Shown in pieces: positions 16,590 through 28,635 of a DNA stretch of 37,531 nucleotides. The position numbers and the translations under genes are program-made. The number at the start of each line of letters is the position of its first letter. Position 1 is the first letter of the stretch. The notes beneath the pieces are model-generated. The model saw only the letters and a list, made by a program, of their open reading frames with translations. It was not told the DNA's origin and did not search any database. Source of the stretch: an uncultured Eubacterium sp. (lineage in GTDB: Bacteria; Bacillota; Clostridia; Lachnospirales; Lachnospiraceae); contig CANRTU010000044.1 of the NCBI GenBank assembly GCA_947642745.1, positions 1 through 37,531 on the forward strand. Direction: 5' to 3'.

Positions 16590-16952
16590 ATGAATACAGG
16601 GAAACACACAATAAAGGCGGCGATACTGCTGGTAATGGCTGTATGGTCAGTATGTACAGTTTTTATGATGATGCCGCAGCCGGTACAGGCGGCAGAAGAG
16701 GGACAGACTGTGGAAACGGCGGCGGATGCCACAGGAGATAAGGCGAAAGGAGCCGGGATTGCCGTTGGTCTTGCGGCGGCGGCAGGCGCTATAGGTATGG
16801 GTATTGCCATTGGAAAATCTGCGGAAGGTATTGCCCGTCAGCCGGAAGCGGAAGGAAAGATCCGGACGACGCTGATGCTGGGACTTGTATTTATTGAGAC
16901 CGCAATTATTTATGCCCTGATTATTGCGATTCTGATCATATTTGTATTATAA
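16590..16952 (+). CDS. atpE: F-type ATP synthase subunit c with N-terminal leader
   Basis: A product of 120 residues, longer than the usual 70-90 because of a hydrophobic signal-like N terminus (residues about 1-34, ending VQAAEE) before the helical hairpin. Helix 1 is Gly/Ala-rich ([20 protein letters not shown]), the polar loop is [10 protein letters not shown], and helix 2 holds the ion-binding Glu, E103, in [14 protein letters not shown]104 follows it and Y108 is present. At the position of the Na+ ligand Gln32 of Ilyobacter the residue is Met70. GGAGG lies upstream of the start. The ion is probably H+, but Na+ is not excluded. Confidence 0.92.
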   Translation: MNTGKHTIKAAILLVMAVWSVCTVFMMMPQPVQAAEEGQTVETAADATGDKAKGAGIAVGLAAAAGAIGMGIAIGKSAEGIARQPEAEGKIRTTLMLGLVFIETAIIYALIIAILIIFVL

Positions 16953-16966
16953 GGAAGGTGGCTGGC

Positions 16967-17470
16967 ATGGGTATTCCATTGAATATAGACTGGCAGCAGA
17001 TTCTGCTGCATCTGTTCAATTTTTCGATACTGACCGCAGGATTGTATGTGCTGCTGTACAAACCGGTGAGGGATTTTATGGACAAACGGACTTCCTATTA
17101 TAAGCAGATGGATGAAGAGGCGCAGGAAAAGCTGGGTCAGGCGGCGCAACTGGAAGCTTCATACAAAGAGCAGCTTTCCAGGGCGGATGCGCAGATCAGC
17201 CAGCACAAGGCGAAGGCAGCCCTGGATGCGGAGCGCACGGCGGAAGAACAGTTAAAGAGCGCCAGGAAGCAGGCGGAAAAAATTATCGTGAACGCACAGG
17301 AAAGCGCCAAGAAAGAGCGGGAAAAAATTCTGGCCCAGGCACAGCAGGATATTGCGGAACTGGCCGCCACAGCTGCGGAAAAACTTGTATTAAAGTCGCT
17401 GGACGGGGCTTATGACCAGTTTCTGAGCGTGGCAGGGGGAGGAGAGGAGCATGAAAAACAGAAATCATAA
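16967..17470 (+). CDS. atpF: F-type ATP synthase subunit b
   Basis: A product of 167 residues from ATG 16967, with AAGGAAGG eight bases upstream; a GTG nine bases earlier is less likely. One membrane helix at about residues 8-30 ([19 protein letters not shown]) is followed by a long charged coiled coil rich in Lys, Glu, Ala and Gln. This is the peripheral stalk. The last 20 bases overlap the start of the alpha gene, so translation is probably coupled. It is ordinary in length and carries no delta-like domain, in contrast to mycobacterial b-delta fusions. Confidence 0.9.
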   Translation: MGIPLNIDWQQILLHLFNFSILTAGLYVLLYKPVRDFMDKRTSYYKQMDEEAQEKLGQAAQLEASYKEQLSRADAQISQHKAKAALDAERTAEEQLKSARKQAEKIIVNAQESAKKEREKILAQAQQDIAELAATAAEKLVLKSLDGAYDQFLSVAGGGEEHEKQKS

Positions 17471-19226
17471 TGAACAGATGATTCATGCCACCCTGTACAG
17501 TCCGGTCCGTCCGGATGCGGCCAGAATGGCGCAGCTGACAGCCTTCGTAAAGGAAAAGTACGGGCCGGATGCAGAATTGGACTGGGTGCGGGATCAGACG
17601 ATCCGGGGCGGATTCCGGCTGGAAGCCGGTCAGGACGTATATGACTGGAGTGCGGAAAGACGCCTGCGGCAGCTGCAGGCGGAATGGCTGCGGATCGCCA
17701 GGCACAGTGAAGGCAGTGTCATTCCCCTGCTGCGGGAAACTACCAGAAACTGGACGCCGGAAGCGCTGGCGGAAGAGATTGGAACAGTATTAACAGTTGG
17801 CGACGGGATTGCCACGGTAGACGGACTGACACATGCCGCTTATGGAGAGATTCTGATATTTTCCAGGGGAATCCGGGGAATGGTGCAGGATCTGAAAAGA
17901 GATTATACCGGATGTATTTTATTTGGCGACGATCAGGATATTATGGAAGGCAGTACGGTCAAACGGACCGGCAAAACAGCCGGGATCCCTGTAGGGGACG
18001 GGTTTACCGGACGGGTGATTGACGCCCTGGGAGCTCCGGTGGACGGCGGGGAAGAGATTGTGGCGGAAGGGTTCCGTCCGGTGGAAGCGCCGGCGCCCGG
18101 TATTATTGACCGCCAGCCGGTAAACGAGCCGATGGAAACCGGGCTGCTTGTCATTGATTCCATGTTTCCTATTGGAAAGGGCCAGCGGGAACTGATTATC
18201 GGAGACCGTCAGACTGGCAAGACAGCGATTGCGCTGGATACAATTCTCAACCAGAAGGGAAAGGATGTTATCTGCATTTATGTGGCCATTGGCCAGAAAG
18301 CCAGTTCGATCGCCCAGCTGGCGGAAATACTGCGGAAAAACAATGCCATGGAATATTCCATTATTGTCAGTGCGACGGCAAGCGACAGTGCGCCGCTTCA
18401 GTACATTGCGCCTTATGCGGGGTGCGCGCTTGGCGAATACTTCATGAATAAGGGAAAAGACGTACTGATCGTGTACGATGATCTGTCCAAACACGCTATC
18501 GCCTATCGTGCGCTGAGCCTGCTGCTGGAGCGTTCTCCGGGACGTGAGGCTTATCCTGGTGATGTATTCTATCTGCATTCCCGCCTGCTGGAACGTTCGG
18601 CTCATCTGTGTGAGGAAAAGGGCGGAGGAAGCATGACGGCGCTTCCAATTGTGGAGACACAGGCAGGGGATGTGTCGGCGTATATTCCTACCAATATTAT
18701 TTCCATTACCGACGGTCAGATCTTCCTGGAAAGCAGCCTGTTTTTTGCGGGCCAGCGGCCGGCGGTTAATGTGGGGCTTTCCGTTTCCCGTGTGGGCGGT
18801 GATGCCCAGACAAAAGCCATGAAAACTGCTGCCGGGGCGATCCGTCTGGATCTGGCCCAGTACCGGGAGATGGAAGTGTTTACCCAGTTTTCCAGCGATC
18901 TGGATGAGGCCACAAGGCGCCAGCTCTGCTATGGGCAGGGGCTGATGCATCTGCTGCGGCAGGAACAGTATCATCCGCTCAGACAGCATGAACAGGTAAT
19001 CCTTCTGGTGGCGGCCCTGGGACATGTGTTCCAGGACGTGCCGGCGGAAGAGACCGGTGAGTGTGGACGCAGGCTGATCCGTGAGATTGAAACGCAGGCG
19101 CCGCAGATCTGTCAGGAAATTGACCGGACAGGAAAGCTGTCAGAGGATATCAGACAGGAGATACTGGATCTGGCACGTAGTTTTGTACAGTCTGTGGAAG
19201 CGGAAATATCCGGACAGGGACGGTGA
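17451..19226 (+). CDS. atpA: ATP synthase alpha subunit with fused delta C-terminal domain
   Basis: A product of 591 residues, about 82 longer than usual. Residues about 10-80 resemble the C-terminal domain of subunit delta/OSCP: an AxLYSPV strand, a helix ([13 protein letters not shown]), a strand pair ending [22 protein letters not shown], matching the delta pattern (GGVxIRxGDxVxDGSxRxRLxxL). A linker (about 81-108) leads into a standard alpha N-terminal beta domain ([13 protein letters not shown]). The Walker A motif is GDRQTGKT at 251-258, versus about 169-176 in E. coli. The rest is a normal alpha chain. The ribosome binding site overlaps the end of atpF. There is no separate delta gene, and the delta N-terminal helical domain is absent. 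Confidence 0.9.
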   Translation: MKNRNHNEQMIHATLYSPVRPDAARMAQLTAFVKEKYGPDAELDWVRDQTIRGGFRLEAGQDVYDWSAERRLRQLQAEWLRIARHSEGSVIPLLRETTRNWTPEALAEEIGTVLTVGDGIATVDGLTHAAYGEILIFSRGIRGMVQDLKRDYTGCILFGDDQDIMEGSTVKRTGKTAGIPVGDGFTGRVIDALGAPVDGGEEIVAEGFRPVEAPAPGIIDRQPVNEPMETGLLVIDSMFPIGKGQRELIIGDRQTGKTAIALDTILNQKGKDVICIYVAIGQKASSIAQLAEILRKNNAMEYSIIVSATASDSAPLQYIAPYAGCALGEYFMNKGKDVLIVYDDLSKHAIAYRALSLLLERSPGREAYPGDVFYLHSRLLERSAHLCEEKGGGSMTALPIVETQAGDVSAYIPTNIISITDGQIFLESSLFFAGQRPAVNVGLSVSRVGGDAQTKAMKTAAGAIRLDLAQYREMEVFTQFSSDLDEATRRQLCYGQGLMHLLRQEQYHPLRQHEQVILLVAALGHVFQDVPAEETGECGRRLIREIETQAPQICQEIDRTGKLSEDIRQEILDLARSFVQSVEAEISGQGR

Positions 19227-19232
19227 TGACAG

Positions 19233-21954
<2,722 letters not shown>

Positions 21955-22050
21955 ATGACTGGGGAAAAGCCGCCGGTCATGAAAAGGGCAGGAAGTATCT
22001 GGATATGCCCTGGAGCGGGTCTGACAAATACTTTCTGTGAAGGACATGTC

Positions 22051-22104
22051 ACAGGAAGGTTTTTCAGTTACACTCCGGGAATCCGGAGACTTCCTGTTTC
22101 TTTT
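22051..22104 (+). terminator. Terminator of the ATP synthase operon
   Basis: A two-part stem, ACAGGAAG (22051-22058) with CTTCCTGT (22090-22097) and inner CTCCGG (22073-22078) with CCGGAG (22083-22088), followed by TTTCTTTT. It begins about 100 bp after atpC. Confidence 0.65.
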
Positions 22105-22219
22105 GTGACAGTTAAGTGCCGGAATATTCCACACAGAGTGGTTTTCGGATTTTTATTCTGAATATAAATTTACCGGCTGAAGGTGTCTGTTTAAATAACA
22201 GGAGGTAGTTTGCATATAG

Positions 22220-22248
22220 TTGACAGTCTGCGTCGTATACAATATAAT
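22220..22248 (+). promoter_or_regulatory. Consensus sigma-A promoter of the hybrid kinase gene
   Basis: TTGACA (22220-22225), exactly 17 bp, TATAAT (22243-22248): full consensus. The start would be near 22255, giving a leader of about 64 bases. The rest of 21955-22318 holds the atp terminator and no credible gene. Confidence 0.8.
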
Positions 22249-22318
22249 CAGCTTACCAGTGCATAACAGCAGTTATCCGGCCAGTTTCAATAGTCTGATG
22301 AAAGGGACATAGTCAGTC

Positions 22319-24874
22319 ATGTTAGATAAAAGAGTAAAACGTTTTTTCATTTTTAGTGTAATTTCGGTTCTGATTGTTTGCGGAGTCGTATTTGTCTCTG
22401 TCACTTTATTTATGTCAGGACAGACAGAGGCATCTGTGGAAGAGATCAATAATTTTTATATGTCAGAAATGAGCAGGCAGATTCAGCAGAAATTTGATTC
22501 AGTGACGTCTCTGCGCCTGGACCAGGTAGACGGCATTATAAGACGCTGCGGAATGCAGAGTCATCAGTATGCGGATGAAATGTTTGAAGTGATGAAAGAA
22601 AGTGCGGAGATCAGAAATTTTGACTATTTTGGACTTTATTCCCAAAAAGGGGAGGAAAAAAGACTGCTGGGGGAGCCGCTTCAGATAGCATATTATGACA
22701 GTATGCTGGAAAAACTGGGAGAAAACGGGGACGCCATCGGGGTAGCGACGGACAGCCGGGGAGAGAAAATGCTGATGCTGGCAAAGCGGACAGACTGTCT
22801 GATGGAAAACGGGAGCAGGATATCGGTTATGATAGCCGGCGTGACCATGGATTACCTGGGCAAAGCGCTGTTTCTGGACGAAAAAAACGCTATGGTGTAT
22901 TCCCATGTGATAGACCGTAACGGAACGTTTGTGGTGCGCAGCAACAATGCCTACCGGAACAGCTATTTTGAACGGATCAGGGCGCTGGCCATGGATTCAG
23001 ACGGAATGACAGTGGAAGATTATATTGCGGAAATGAAAGAAAACATGGATATTCAACAGGACTACTCCGCTGTACTGCTGACGCAGGATGGAAGCCGCAA
23101 TCATCTGTACTGTTCACTTATTTCAGACGACGTGGACTGGTTTCTGATTTCGGTTATGCCGGGGGGAACTCTGGATGCCAGGCTTCATTCACTGGACAGA
23201 ACGAGGATTCTGACAATGGTGATATCTTCATCATCCATTCTGCTGGCCATGCTTGTTATTTTTATCATGTATTACCGGCTCTCCAGACAGCAGATGCGGG
23301 AGATGGACCGCAAAGAACAGGAGGCGGTGCGTGCCAACAGGGCAAAAAGTGAATTTCTCTCCAGTATGAGCCACGATATCCGGACGCCGATGAATGCTAT
23401 TATCGGCATGACGGAAATCGCACTGAAAAATCTGCGTGATCCGGTACGTATCGAAGACTGCCTCAAAAAGGTCCGTCTGTCCAGCAGGCATCTGCTGGGT
23501 CTGATCAATGATGTACTGGATATGTCTAAGATAGAAAGTGGAAAAATGACATTAAACATTTCCCAGACATCTCTGCGGGAAGTCATGGATGATATTGTAA
23601 ATATTATGCAGCCACAGGTGAAGGAACACAACCAGTATTTTGATATATTTATCCAGGATATCCGGGCGGAAGAGGTGGAGTGTGATGCGGTGCGGTTAAA
23701 CCAGGTGCTTTTAAATCTTATATCCAATGCGGTGAAATTTACACCGGAAGGCGGCCGGATCAACGTGCGTCTGTATCAGGATTCATCGCCCCTGGGAGAG
23801 GAATATGTGCGGACACATTTCTGGGTGGAAGATACCGGAATTGGTATGTCAAAGGAGTTTCAGCAGAAAATTTTCGATACGTTTGCCAGGGAAGAGTCCC
23901 GGGAAAAGGTGCAGAAAACATTGGGAACCGGACTGGGTACGTCCATATCTAAAAATATTGTGAATCTGATGGGCGGTACGATAGAGCTGGAAAGTGAAGA
24001 AGGAAAAGGATCAAAATTTCATGTGACCCTGGATCTGAAACAGGCGGATATGTCAGAAGACCAGATGCGTCTGCCGGCCTGGAATGTATTGGTAGTAGAC
24101 GATAATGAGGCGCTTTGTCTTAGTGCGGCAGCCAGTCTGGAAGCGCTCGGGGTACATACGGAATGGGTACAGAGCGGCAGGGCGGCTCTGGATCTGATCG
24201 AAGAGCGTCATAACAGGGGAGATGATTACCAGTTTGTGCTGATTGACTGGAAGATGCCGGAAATGGACGGACCGCAGACCGTGCGTGAGATTCATCAAAG
24301 GGTAGGCGGTGCGGTGCGGGTTTTCCTGATTTCAGCCTATGACTGGAGCGAGCTGGAAGAACAGAAGCCGCAGGAGGGCGTGGAAGGCTTTATATCCAAG
24401 CCGCTGTTCCGCTCATCTTTGTATAACAGTCTGAAACGATACGCTCAGGACGATCCGGATCAGGAAGAAACAGGAGAAGTGCAGATAGACCTGAGTGGAA
24501 AGAATGTGCTGCTGGCAGAAGATATTGAGATTAACTGGGAAATTGCGAAAGAAATACTTTCAGTTACCGGATTAAAGCTGGAATGGGCGGAAAATGGCAG
24601 GGAATGCGTGGATAAATTCATACAGTCCCAGCCGGGCTTTTACGATGCGGTTCTGATGGATATCCGTATGCCGGTAATGGACGGATACAATGCCACCAGG
24701 GAGATCCGGGCCCTGGAGCGCAGCGACAGCAGCCTTCCGATTATCGCAATGACAGCGGACGCCTTTGCGGATGACGCACAGCGCTGTTATGAAAGCGGTA
24801 TGAACGCACATCTGACAAAACCGCTGGATATCAGGGAATGTATGAGGACACTGCAGAAATTTCTGATAAAATAA
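22319..24874 (+). CDS. Membrane hybrid histidine kinase with two receiver domains
   Basis: A product of 851 residues. A first membrane helix (about 10-32), an extracytoplasmic sensor of about 260 residues resembling a Cache-type domain, and a second helix (about 297-318). Then HisKA with phospho-acceptor H352 (SHDIRTPMN), HATPase with N-box LNLISNAVKF (N470), G1 DTGIGM and G2 GTGLGT. Then REC1 with acidic pocket D594-D595, phospho-acceptor D643 and K694, and REC2 with E734-D735, D781 and K834. No Hpt or DNA-binding domain is present, so the output must pass through other proteins. No cognate regulator lies next to it. The start ATG at 22319 has only a weak, distant AAAGGG before it. Confidence 0.9.
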   Translation: MLDKRVKRFFIFSVISVLIVCGVVFVSVTLFMSGQTEASVEEINNFYMSEMSRQIQQKFDSVTSLRLDQVDGIIRRCGMQSHQYADEMFEVMKESAEIRNFDYFGLYSQKGEEKRLLGEPLQIAYYDSMLEKLGENGDAIGVATDSRGEKMLMLAKRTDCLMENGSRISVMIAGVTMDYLGKALFLDEKNAMVYSHVIDRNGTFVVRSNNAYRNSYFERIRALAMDSDGMTVEDYIAEMKENMDIQQDYSAVLLTQDGSRNHLYCSLISDDVDWFLISVMPGGTLDARLHSLDRTRILTMVISSSSILLAMLVIFIMYYRLSRQQMREMDRKEQEAVRANRAKSEFLSSMSHDIRTPMNAIIGMTEIALKNLRDPVRIEDCLKKVRLSSRHLLGLINDVLDMSKIESGKMTLNISQTSLREVMDDIVNIMQPQVKEHNQYFDIFIQDIRAEEVECDAVRLNQVLLNLISNAVKFTPEGGRINVRLYQDSSPLGEEYVRTHFWVEDTGIGMSKEFQQKIFDTFAREESREKVQKTLGTGLGTSISKNIVNLMGGTIELESEEGKGSKFHVTLDLKQADMSEDQMRLPAWNVLVVDDNEALCLSAAASLEALGVHTEWVQSGRAALDLIEERHNRGDDYQFVLIDWKMPEMDGPQTVREIHQRVGGAVRVFLISAYDWSELEEQKPQEGVEGFISKPLFRSSLYNSLKRYAQDDPDQEETGEVQIDLSGKNVLLAEDIEINWEIAKEILSVTGLKLEWAENGRECVDKFIQSQPGFYDAVLMDIRMPVMDGYNATREIRALERSDSSLPIIAMTADAFADDAQRCYESGMNAHLTKPLDIRECMRTLQKFLIK

Positions 24875-25019
24875 ACAGAAAATATTATCTGCCGTAACTG
24901 CTGTATGGCAGAAAGCTGCGGATATGAAACTAAATAGCGGAGTATCTAAAGATAGTATGGAAAACGTATGGCAGAAATACAAAATCTGCGGATATGGAAC
25001 AGTCAGGAGGAATATTTTT

Positions 25020-26018
25020 ATGAAATTAGGAGTAGCAGGAACAGGAGCCATGGCAAAAGAAGCGCTGCCGCTGCTGGAAAAATGGGGCTGGAACGTGACG
25101 GCGCTCTGCGGCACACAAAGGAGCAGGCAGGTGGTGGATGAGCTGTGTCACAGATACGGCATAAAAGGGGCATACTGTGACTTTGACGCCATGCTGGAAG
25201 AAGCGGATATGGAAGCGGTATATATTGCGGTCCCAAATCATCTGCACGATAGTTTTGTACGCAGGGCGCTGGAGAAGCAGTATCATGTGATTGTGGAAAA
25301 ACCGCTGGCCAGTAATTACCGGGAAGCCCTGGAACTGGCGGATATTGCCAGAAGTAACAACTGCTACCTTTTCGAAGCCATTACCACGCTGTATATGCCG
25401 GACTATCACAAAGTCAGACAGCTTCTGGAACGGATCGGAACAGTCAGGGCTGTCATCTGTAATTTCAGCCAGTATAGTCACCGGTATGACGCATTTCTGG
25501 CCGGAGATGTGGCGCCTGTTTTTGATCCGGCCAGATCCGGCGGCGCCCTGATGGATCTGAATATTTATAATCTGCATTATGTACTGGGATTATTCGGAGA
25601 ACCAGCAGCGGTCTCCTATCATGCCAATATGCAAAGGGGAATTGACACCAGCGGGATGCTGTTGCTGGAATATGACGGATTCAGTGCGGTCTGTATTGCG
25701 GCAAAAGACTGCGGCGGCCCATGTTCCTGTGTCATTCAGGGCAGCAGGGGTTATATCAGCCAGCAGACGCCGGCAAATGCCTGTAAAGGGGTCACGCTGC
25801 GTCTGAATGACGGTACGGAGGAATTCTATGATTTAAATCCGGAAGAAAGCCGTCTGGAGCCGGAATTTGTACGGTTTGCCAGGGAAATTGCTTCCGGGGA
25901 CCGTTCCTGCTGTTATCAGATGCTGGAGCAGAGTCTGCTGGCGGCCGGAGTCCAGACCAGGGCCCGTCTGGGAGCCGGTATCCGTTTTCCTGCGGATGAG
26001 GAATCTGCTGTAGCGCTG
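25020..26018 (+). CDS. Gfo/Idh/MocA-family NAD(P)-dependent oxidoreductase
   Basis: A product of 333 residues plus the stop; AGGAGG (25005-25010) selects ATG 25020 over upstream in-frame starts. The Rossmann fold starts at once with GVAGTGAMA (residues 4-12), and the family EKP motif is at 93-95 (IVEKPLAS). The C-terminal domain has the DLNIYNLHYVLGLFGEP helix, equivalent to the catalytic D-x3-H-x2-D region. It probably oxidises or reduces a sugar or sugar-like compound, but the substrate cannot be named. It lies 145 bp after the kinase with no clear promoter, and might be read from the kinase transcript. The stop codon TAA is at 26019-26021. Confidence 0.85.
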
Positions 26019-26043
26019 TAATATAATAAATCGTATCTCCGTC

Positions 26044-26072
26044 TTGACCCGCCGCCCGGCATTGGCTATAAT
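26044..26072 (+). promoter_or_regulatory. Sigma-A promoter of the chemotaxis receptor gene
   Basis: TTGACC (26044-26049), 17-bp spacer, TATAAT (26067-26072). A start near 26079 gives a leader of about 42 bases. Confidence 0.7.
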
Positions 26073-26120
26073 GGATATGTGGAAACGTAACAATTTTTTA
26101 CGGTAAGGAGAAAGGGGAAA

Positions 26121-27839
26121 ATGGGAAAAGGACAGAATCGCAGGGCAGAAAAAAAGAAAAACCACGAACATATTAAAAACGGCCAGGCAGAGAAGCTGCG
26201 GAAACTGGTAAAACAGGCATACATCGCTGTGGGAGTCGGCATTGTGATTGTGGTTGGATTTGCCATATTTAATTATGTATTGTCCAGAATGCAGGCGGCG
26301 GAACTGGAAGCGGCTCTGGCATTAGAAAAGTACCGGGTTGCATCAAAGACACTTACCTATTCCGTACAGTCGTATGCGGTGACGGGAAACGAAAAATATC
26401 ACGACGCTTATGTGTATGAACTTTCGGAGGATAAAAACCGGGAGGAGGCACTGGAGACACTGGAAAAGTGCGGTCTTACACAAAAAGAAAAAGATGATAT
26501 GAGACAAATCTCCACACTCTCGGAAGAGCTTGTTCCATCAGAAGAAAAGGCGATTGCCAGTGTGGCGGAAGGTGATCTGGACGCTGCGCAGGAGTATGTG
26601 TTTAATGAGTCGTACGGGGAAGCGGTGGATCATATCAGTCAGTATACAGATGAAACGATTTCGGAAATACTGGAACGTAAAGGCAGGCAGCAGAACATAC
26701 TGAAAACCGTACAGATGCTGCTGGAGCTTGTTCTTGTATTTTCCATAGCATATATTGTATGGCAGATATTCGGGATTCTGAAATTTGCGCACCGGGAGCT
26801 TCTGCGTCCGATTGAGGAAGTATCTGAGCAGATGACTGCCCTGGCAGGCGGCAATTTTAGTGTGGAACTGGATTTGGAAGAGGATGACAGTGAAGTCGGC
26901 AGACTGGTAACGGCCATTGCGTTTATGAAAAAAAATCTGGTGGGCATGATACATGAGATTTCAGAAGTGCTGGAACAGATGGGAAACGGCAATTATCATT
27001 TTGAAATTACCAGAGAATATGTGGGTGAGTTTATAGCCATCAAAGAGTCTTTCCAGAAAATCGGGGAAAAAATGCGTGAGACGCTGATGACGCTGCGGGA
27101 GGTGTCCGGGCAGATTGACCGGGGATCCGAACAGCTGGCGTATGCGGCTGTGGACCTGGCAGAAGGCAGTACAGATCAGGCCGGGCAGGTATCCGGGCTG
27201 GTATCCGTATTTGAGGAAATGACCTGCAGCATGGAAAGAAATGTGGTAGAAGCGGAAGCATCTGTGCAGCTGGCTAATAAGGCGGCGGATACACTGGCAG
27301 AGGGTAATGTGAAAATGTCCGGGTTAAAAACAGCCATTAGTGAGATCAGTAAATGTTCGGAACAGATTGGCACAATTATCGGCGCCATTGAGGATCTGGC
27401 GTCCCAGACGAATCTGTTGTCACTAAATGCGGCTATTGAGGCCGCAAGAGCCGGAGAAGCAGGGAAAGGGTTTGCGGTTGTTGCGGAACAGGTAAAAAAT
27501 CTGGCTGAGGAATCGGCAAATGCCGCGCGCAGGACAACCACACTGATCCAGACTACAATCCAGGCTGTGGAAAGTGGTATTTCCATTGCGGACGAAGCGG
27601 CTGCGAATATGGATTTGGTTATGGATTCAGCCAGATCTGTAACAGATAAAATGAGCCAGATCGTTGTAATGATGGATAATGATCTGACCCATATGCGCCA
27701 GGTCAACGAAAGTCTGAACCAGGTATCTGCGGTCGTGGATAATAACTCTGCCACATCCGAGGAAACGGCAGCGGTCAGTGAGCAGCAAAAAGCGCAGGTG
27801 GAAGCCATGGTTGAGCTTATGAATAAATTTGAAATCTAA
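26121..27839 (+). CDS. Methyl-accepting chemotaxis protein
   Basis: A product of 572 residues with AAGGAGAAAGGGG before the start. TM1 at about 34-54, an extracytoplasmic helical sensor at about 55-190, and TM2 at about 196-219. A HAMP domain follows, then a cytoplasmic signalling coiled coil whose conserved tip is at about 423-455 ([31 protein letters not shown] pattern). It should relay a ligand signal to CheA/CheW; no che genes lie nearby. The N terminus is very basic ([17 protein letters not shown]). Confidence 0.92.
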   Translation: MGKGQNRRAEKKKNHEHIKNGQAEKLRKLVKQAYIAVGVGIVIVVGFAIFNYVLSRMQAAELEAALALEKYRVASKTLTYSVQSYAVTGNEKYHDAYVYELSEDKNREEALETLEKCGLTQKEKDDMRQISTLSEELVPSEEKAIASVAEGDLDAAQEYVFNESYGEAVDHISQYTDETISEILERKGRQQNILKTVQMLLELVLVFSIAYIVWQIFGILKFAHRELLRPIEEVSEQMTALAGGNFSVELDLEEDDSEVGRLVTAIAFMKKNLVGMIHEISEVLEQMGNGNYHFEITREYVGEFIAIKESFQKIGEKMRETLMTLREVSGQIDRGSEQLAYAAVDLAEGSTDQAGQVSGLVSVFEEMTCSMERNVVEAEASVQLANKAADTLAEGNVKMSGLKTAISEISKCSEQIGTIIGAIEDLASQTNLLSLNAAIEAARAGEAGKGFAVVAEQVKNLAEESANAARRTTTLIQTTIQAVESGISIADEAAANMDLVMDSARSVTDKMSQIVVMMDNDLTHMRQVNESLNQVSAVVDNNSATSEETAAVSEQQKAQVEAMVELMNKFEI

Positions 27840-28131
27840 GGAATATGATTTTAAATGCGGATAAATTTAAAGATTTAATGATTAATTACACTGTTTATCA
27901 GATTTTTAAATCGGGCGGACAGGTACCGGAACATGTTGCGTGAAACCATGCATTTACATAGGTACAGGTTTATAAGCATAGAGTTATAAGTTCAGAATCA
28001 GATAGGTTTATTTAAGTAGATTTATATTAAGTACAGATTTATATAAATACAGATTTATGCAGGCCCGGAACCGGTATCATAAATTCTAAGTAACTTACGG
28101 TTCCGCTGGCTGGTTTTCCAATAGCATATGA
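27840..28131. other. Intergenic region without a gene
   Basis: AT-rich. It contains near-tandem short units AGATTTATATTAAGTAC / AGATTTATATAAATAC / AGATTTATG (about 28016-28059) and an inverted repeat CGGAACCG / CGGTTCCG (about 28067-28105). No open frame with a ribosome binding site was found. Confidence 0.6.
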
Positions 28132-28172
28132 CAGAAAACAGAGGCGCAGACACGTTGCGCTTCCGTTTTCTG
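28132..28172 (+). terminator. Hairpin, possible terminator of the chemotaxis receptor
   Basis: CAGAAAAC at 28132-28139 pairs with GTTTTCTG at 28165-28172, and GCGCA (28144-28148) with TGCGC (28156-28160), with a small internal mismatch. The T-run is inside the stem, so terminator function is uncertain. It abuts the left end of a MITE-like element. Confidence 0.45.
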
Positions 28173-28446
28173 GTACGCATTCCTGAAAATCACTCCCGAA
28201 GCGGCAGGACACTTAAAGAGGAACCACCAGAGCCTGTCTGTAAATTATTTATGTAATCCGCATTCATTATTGTGTACCCTGAGGGACATAGCGCAGAAAA
28301 TTTATTCTGAATTTAATTGGTCCAGACTTCTGTATCGTACTTTTGGATATGCCTTTTAAATTCTGGATGTATGCGATGTATCGTGTCCTCGGGATACAGA
28401 CTGGGAAGCGTATCTTACGTCAGCAAAATTCAGACACGCTCTGGAA
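28168..28446. mobile_element. MITE-like non-coding repeat, copy D
   Basis: About 279 bp, no gene. The left end TTCTGGTACGCATTCCTGAA and the reverse complement of the right end, TTCCAGAGCGTGTCTGAA, match as imperfect terminal inverted repeats. It shares its ends with the copy at 36853-37148 and also internal blocks (TGTACCCTGAGGGAC and a TATGCCTTTTAAATTCTGGATG-like block). No transposase is present, so it would move in trans if at all. Confidence 0.6.
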
Positions 28447-28465
28447 AAAATAGTACTGCGGAAGG

Positions 28466-28484
28466 GTAATTCTATAGGAATTAC
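28466..28484. repeat. Small perfect palindrome
   Basis: GTAATTC (28466-28472), TATAG, GAATTAC (28478-28484), followed by TTTT. It could be a minor terminator or an operator in front of the structured repeat. Confidence 0.4.
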
Positions 28485-28488
28485 TTTT

Positions 28489-28634
28489 ACGGCAGTGCTT
28501 TTTTATCTTACTAGGAAAGAGCGTCCTATAAGATAAAAGCCCTCTGGGCAGGATCGCACAGCGTCGGAGAGGAAAATGCTGCCAGAGGCAGCCCGCCGCA
28601 GGCGTAGTATCCGGCTGTGCCGGATACTTTTTTA
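28489..28634 (+). ncRNA. Structured repeat of the Ter-module leader family, copy 1
   Basis: Elements in order: a long hairpin (TTTTATCTTA 28501-28510 with TAAGATAAAA 28529-28538, inner AGGA/TCCT), a middle part with GGCAGGATC, two tight hairpins (GCTGCC 28578-28583 with GGCAGC 28587-28592; CGCC 28594-28597 with GGCG 28601-28604), and an intrinsic terminator. Copies 2-4 share the same order of parts. No protein is encoded. The group II intron is inserted straight after the terminator. Function unknown; candidate RNA regulator. Confidence 0.5.
28607..28633 (+). terminator. Intrinsic terminator at end of structured repeat copy 1
   Basis: A 9-bp stem GTATCCGGC (28607-28615) and GCCGGATAC (28619-28627), loop TGT, then TTTTTT (28628-28633). 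It is the insertion target of the group IIC intron. Confidence 0.85.
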
Positions 28635-28635
28635 C

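Noticed and set aside
21955..22161. Open frame of 68 residues directly after atpC
   Set aside because: It lies over the atp terminator hairpin; no ribosome binding site; composition not protein-like.
24914..25000. Direct repeat CTGCGGATATG(A/G)AAC upstream of the oxidoreductase gene
   Set aside because: Two short copies only, no dyad and no promoter geometry; not enough to call a regulator site.
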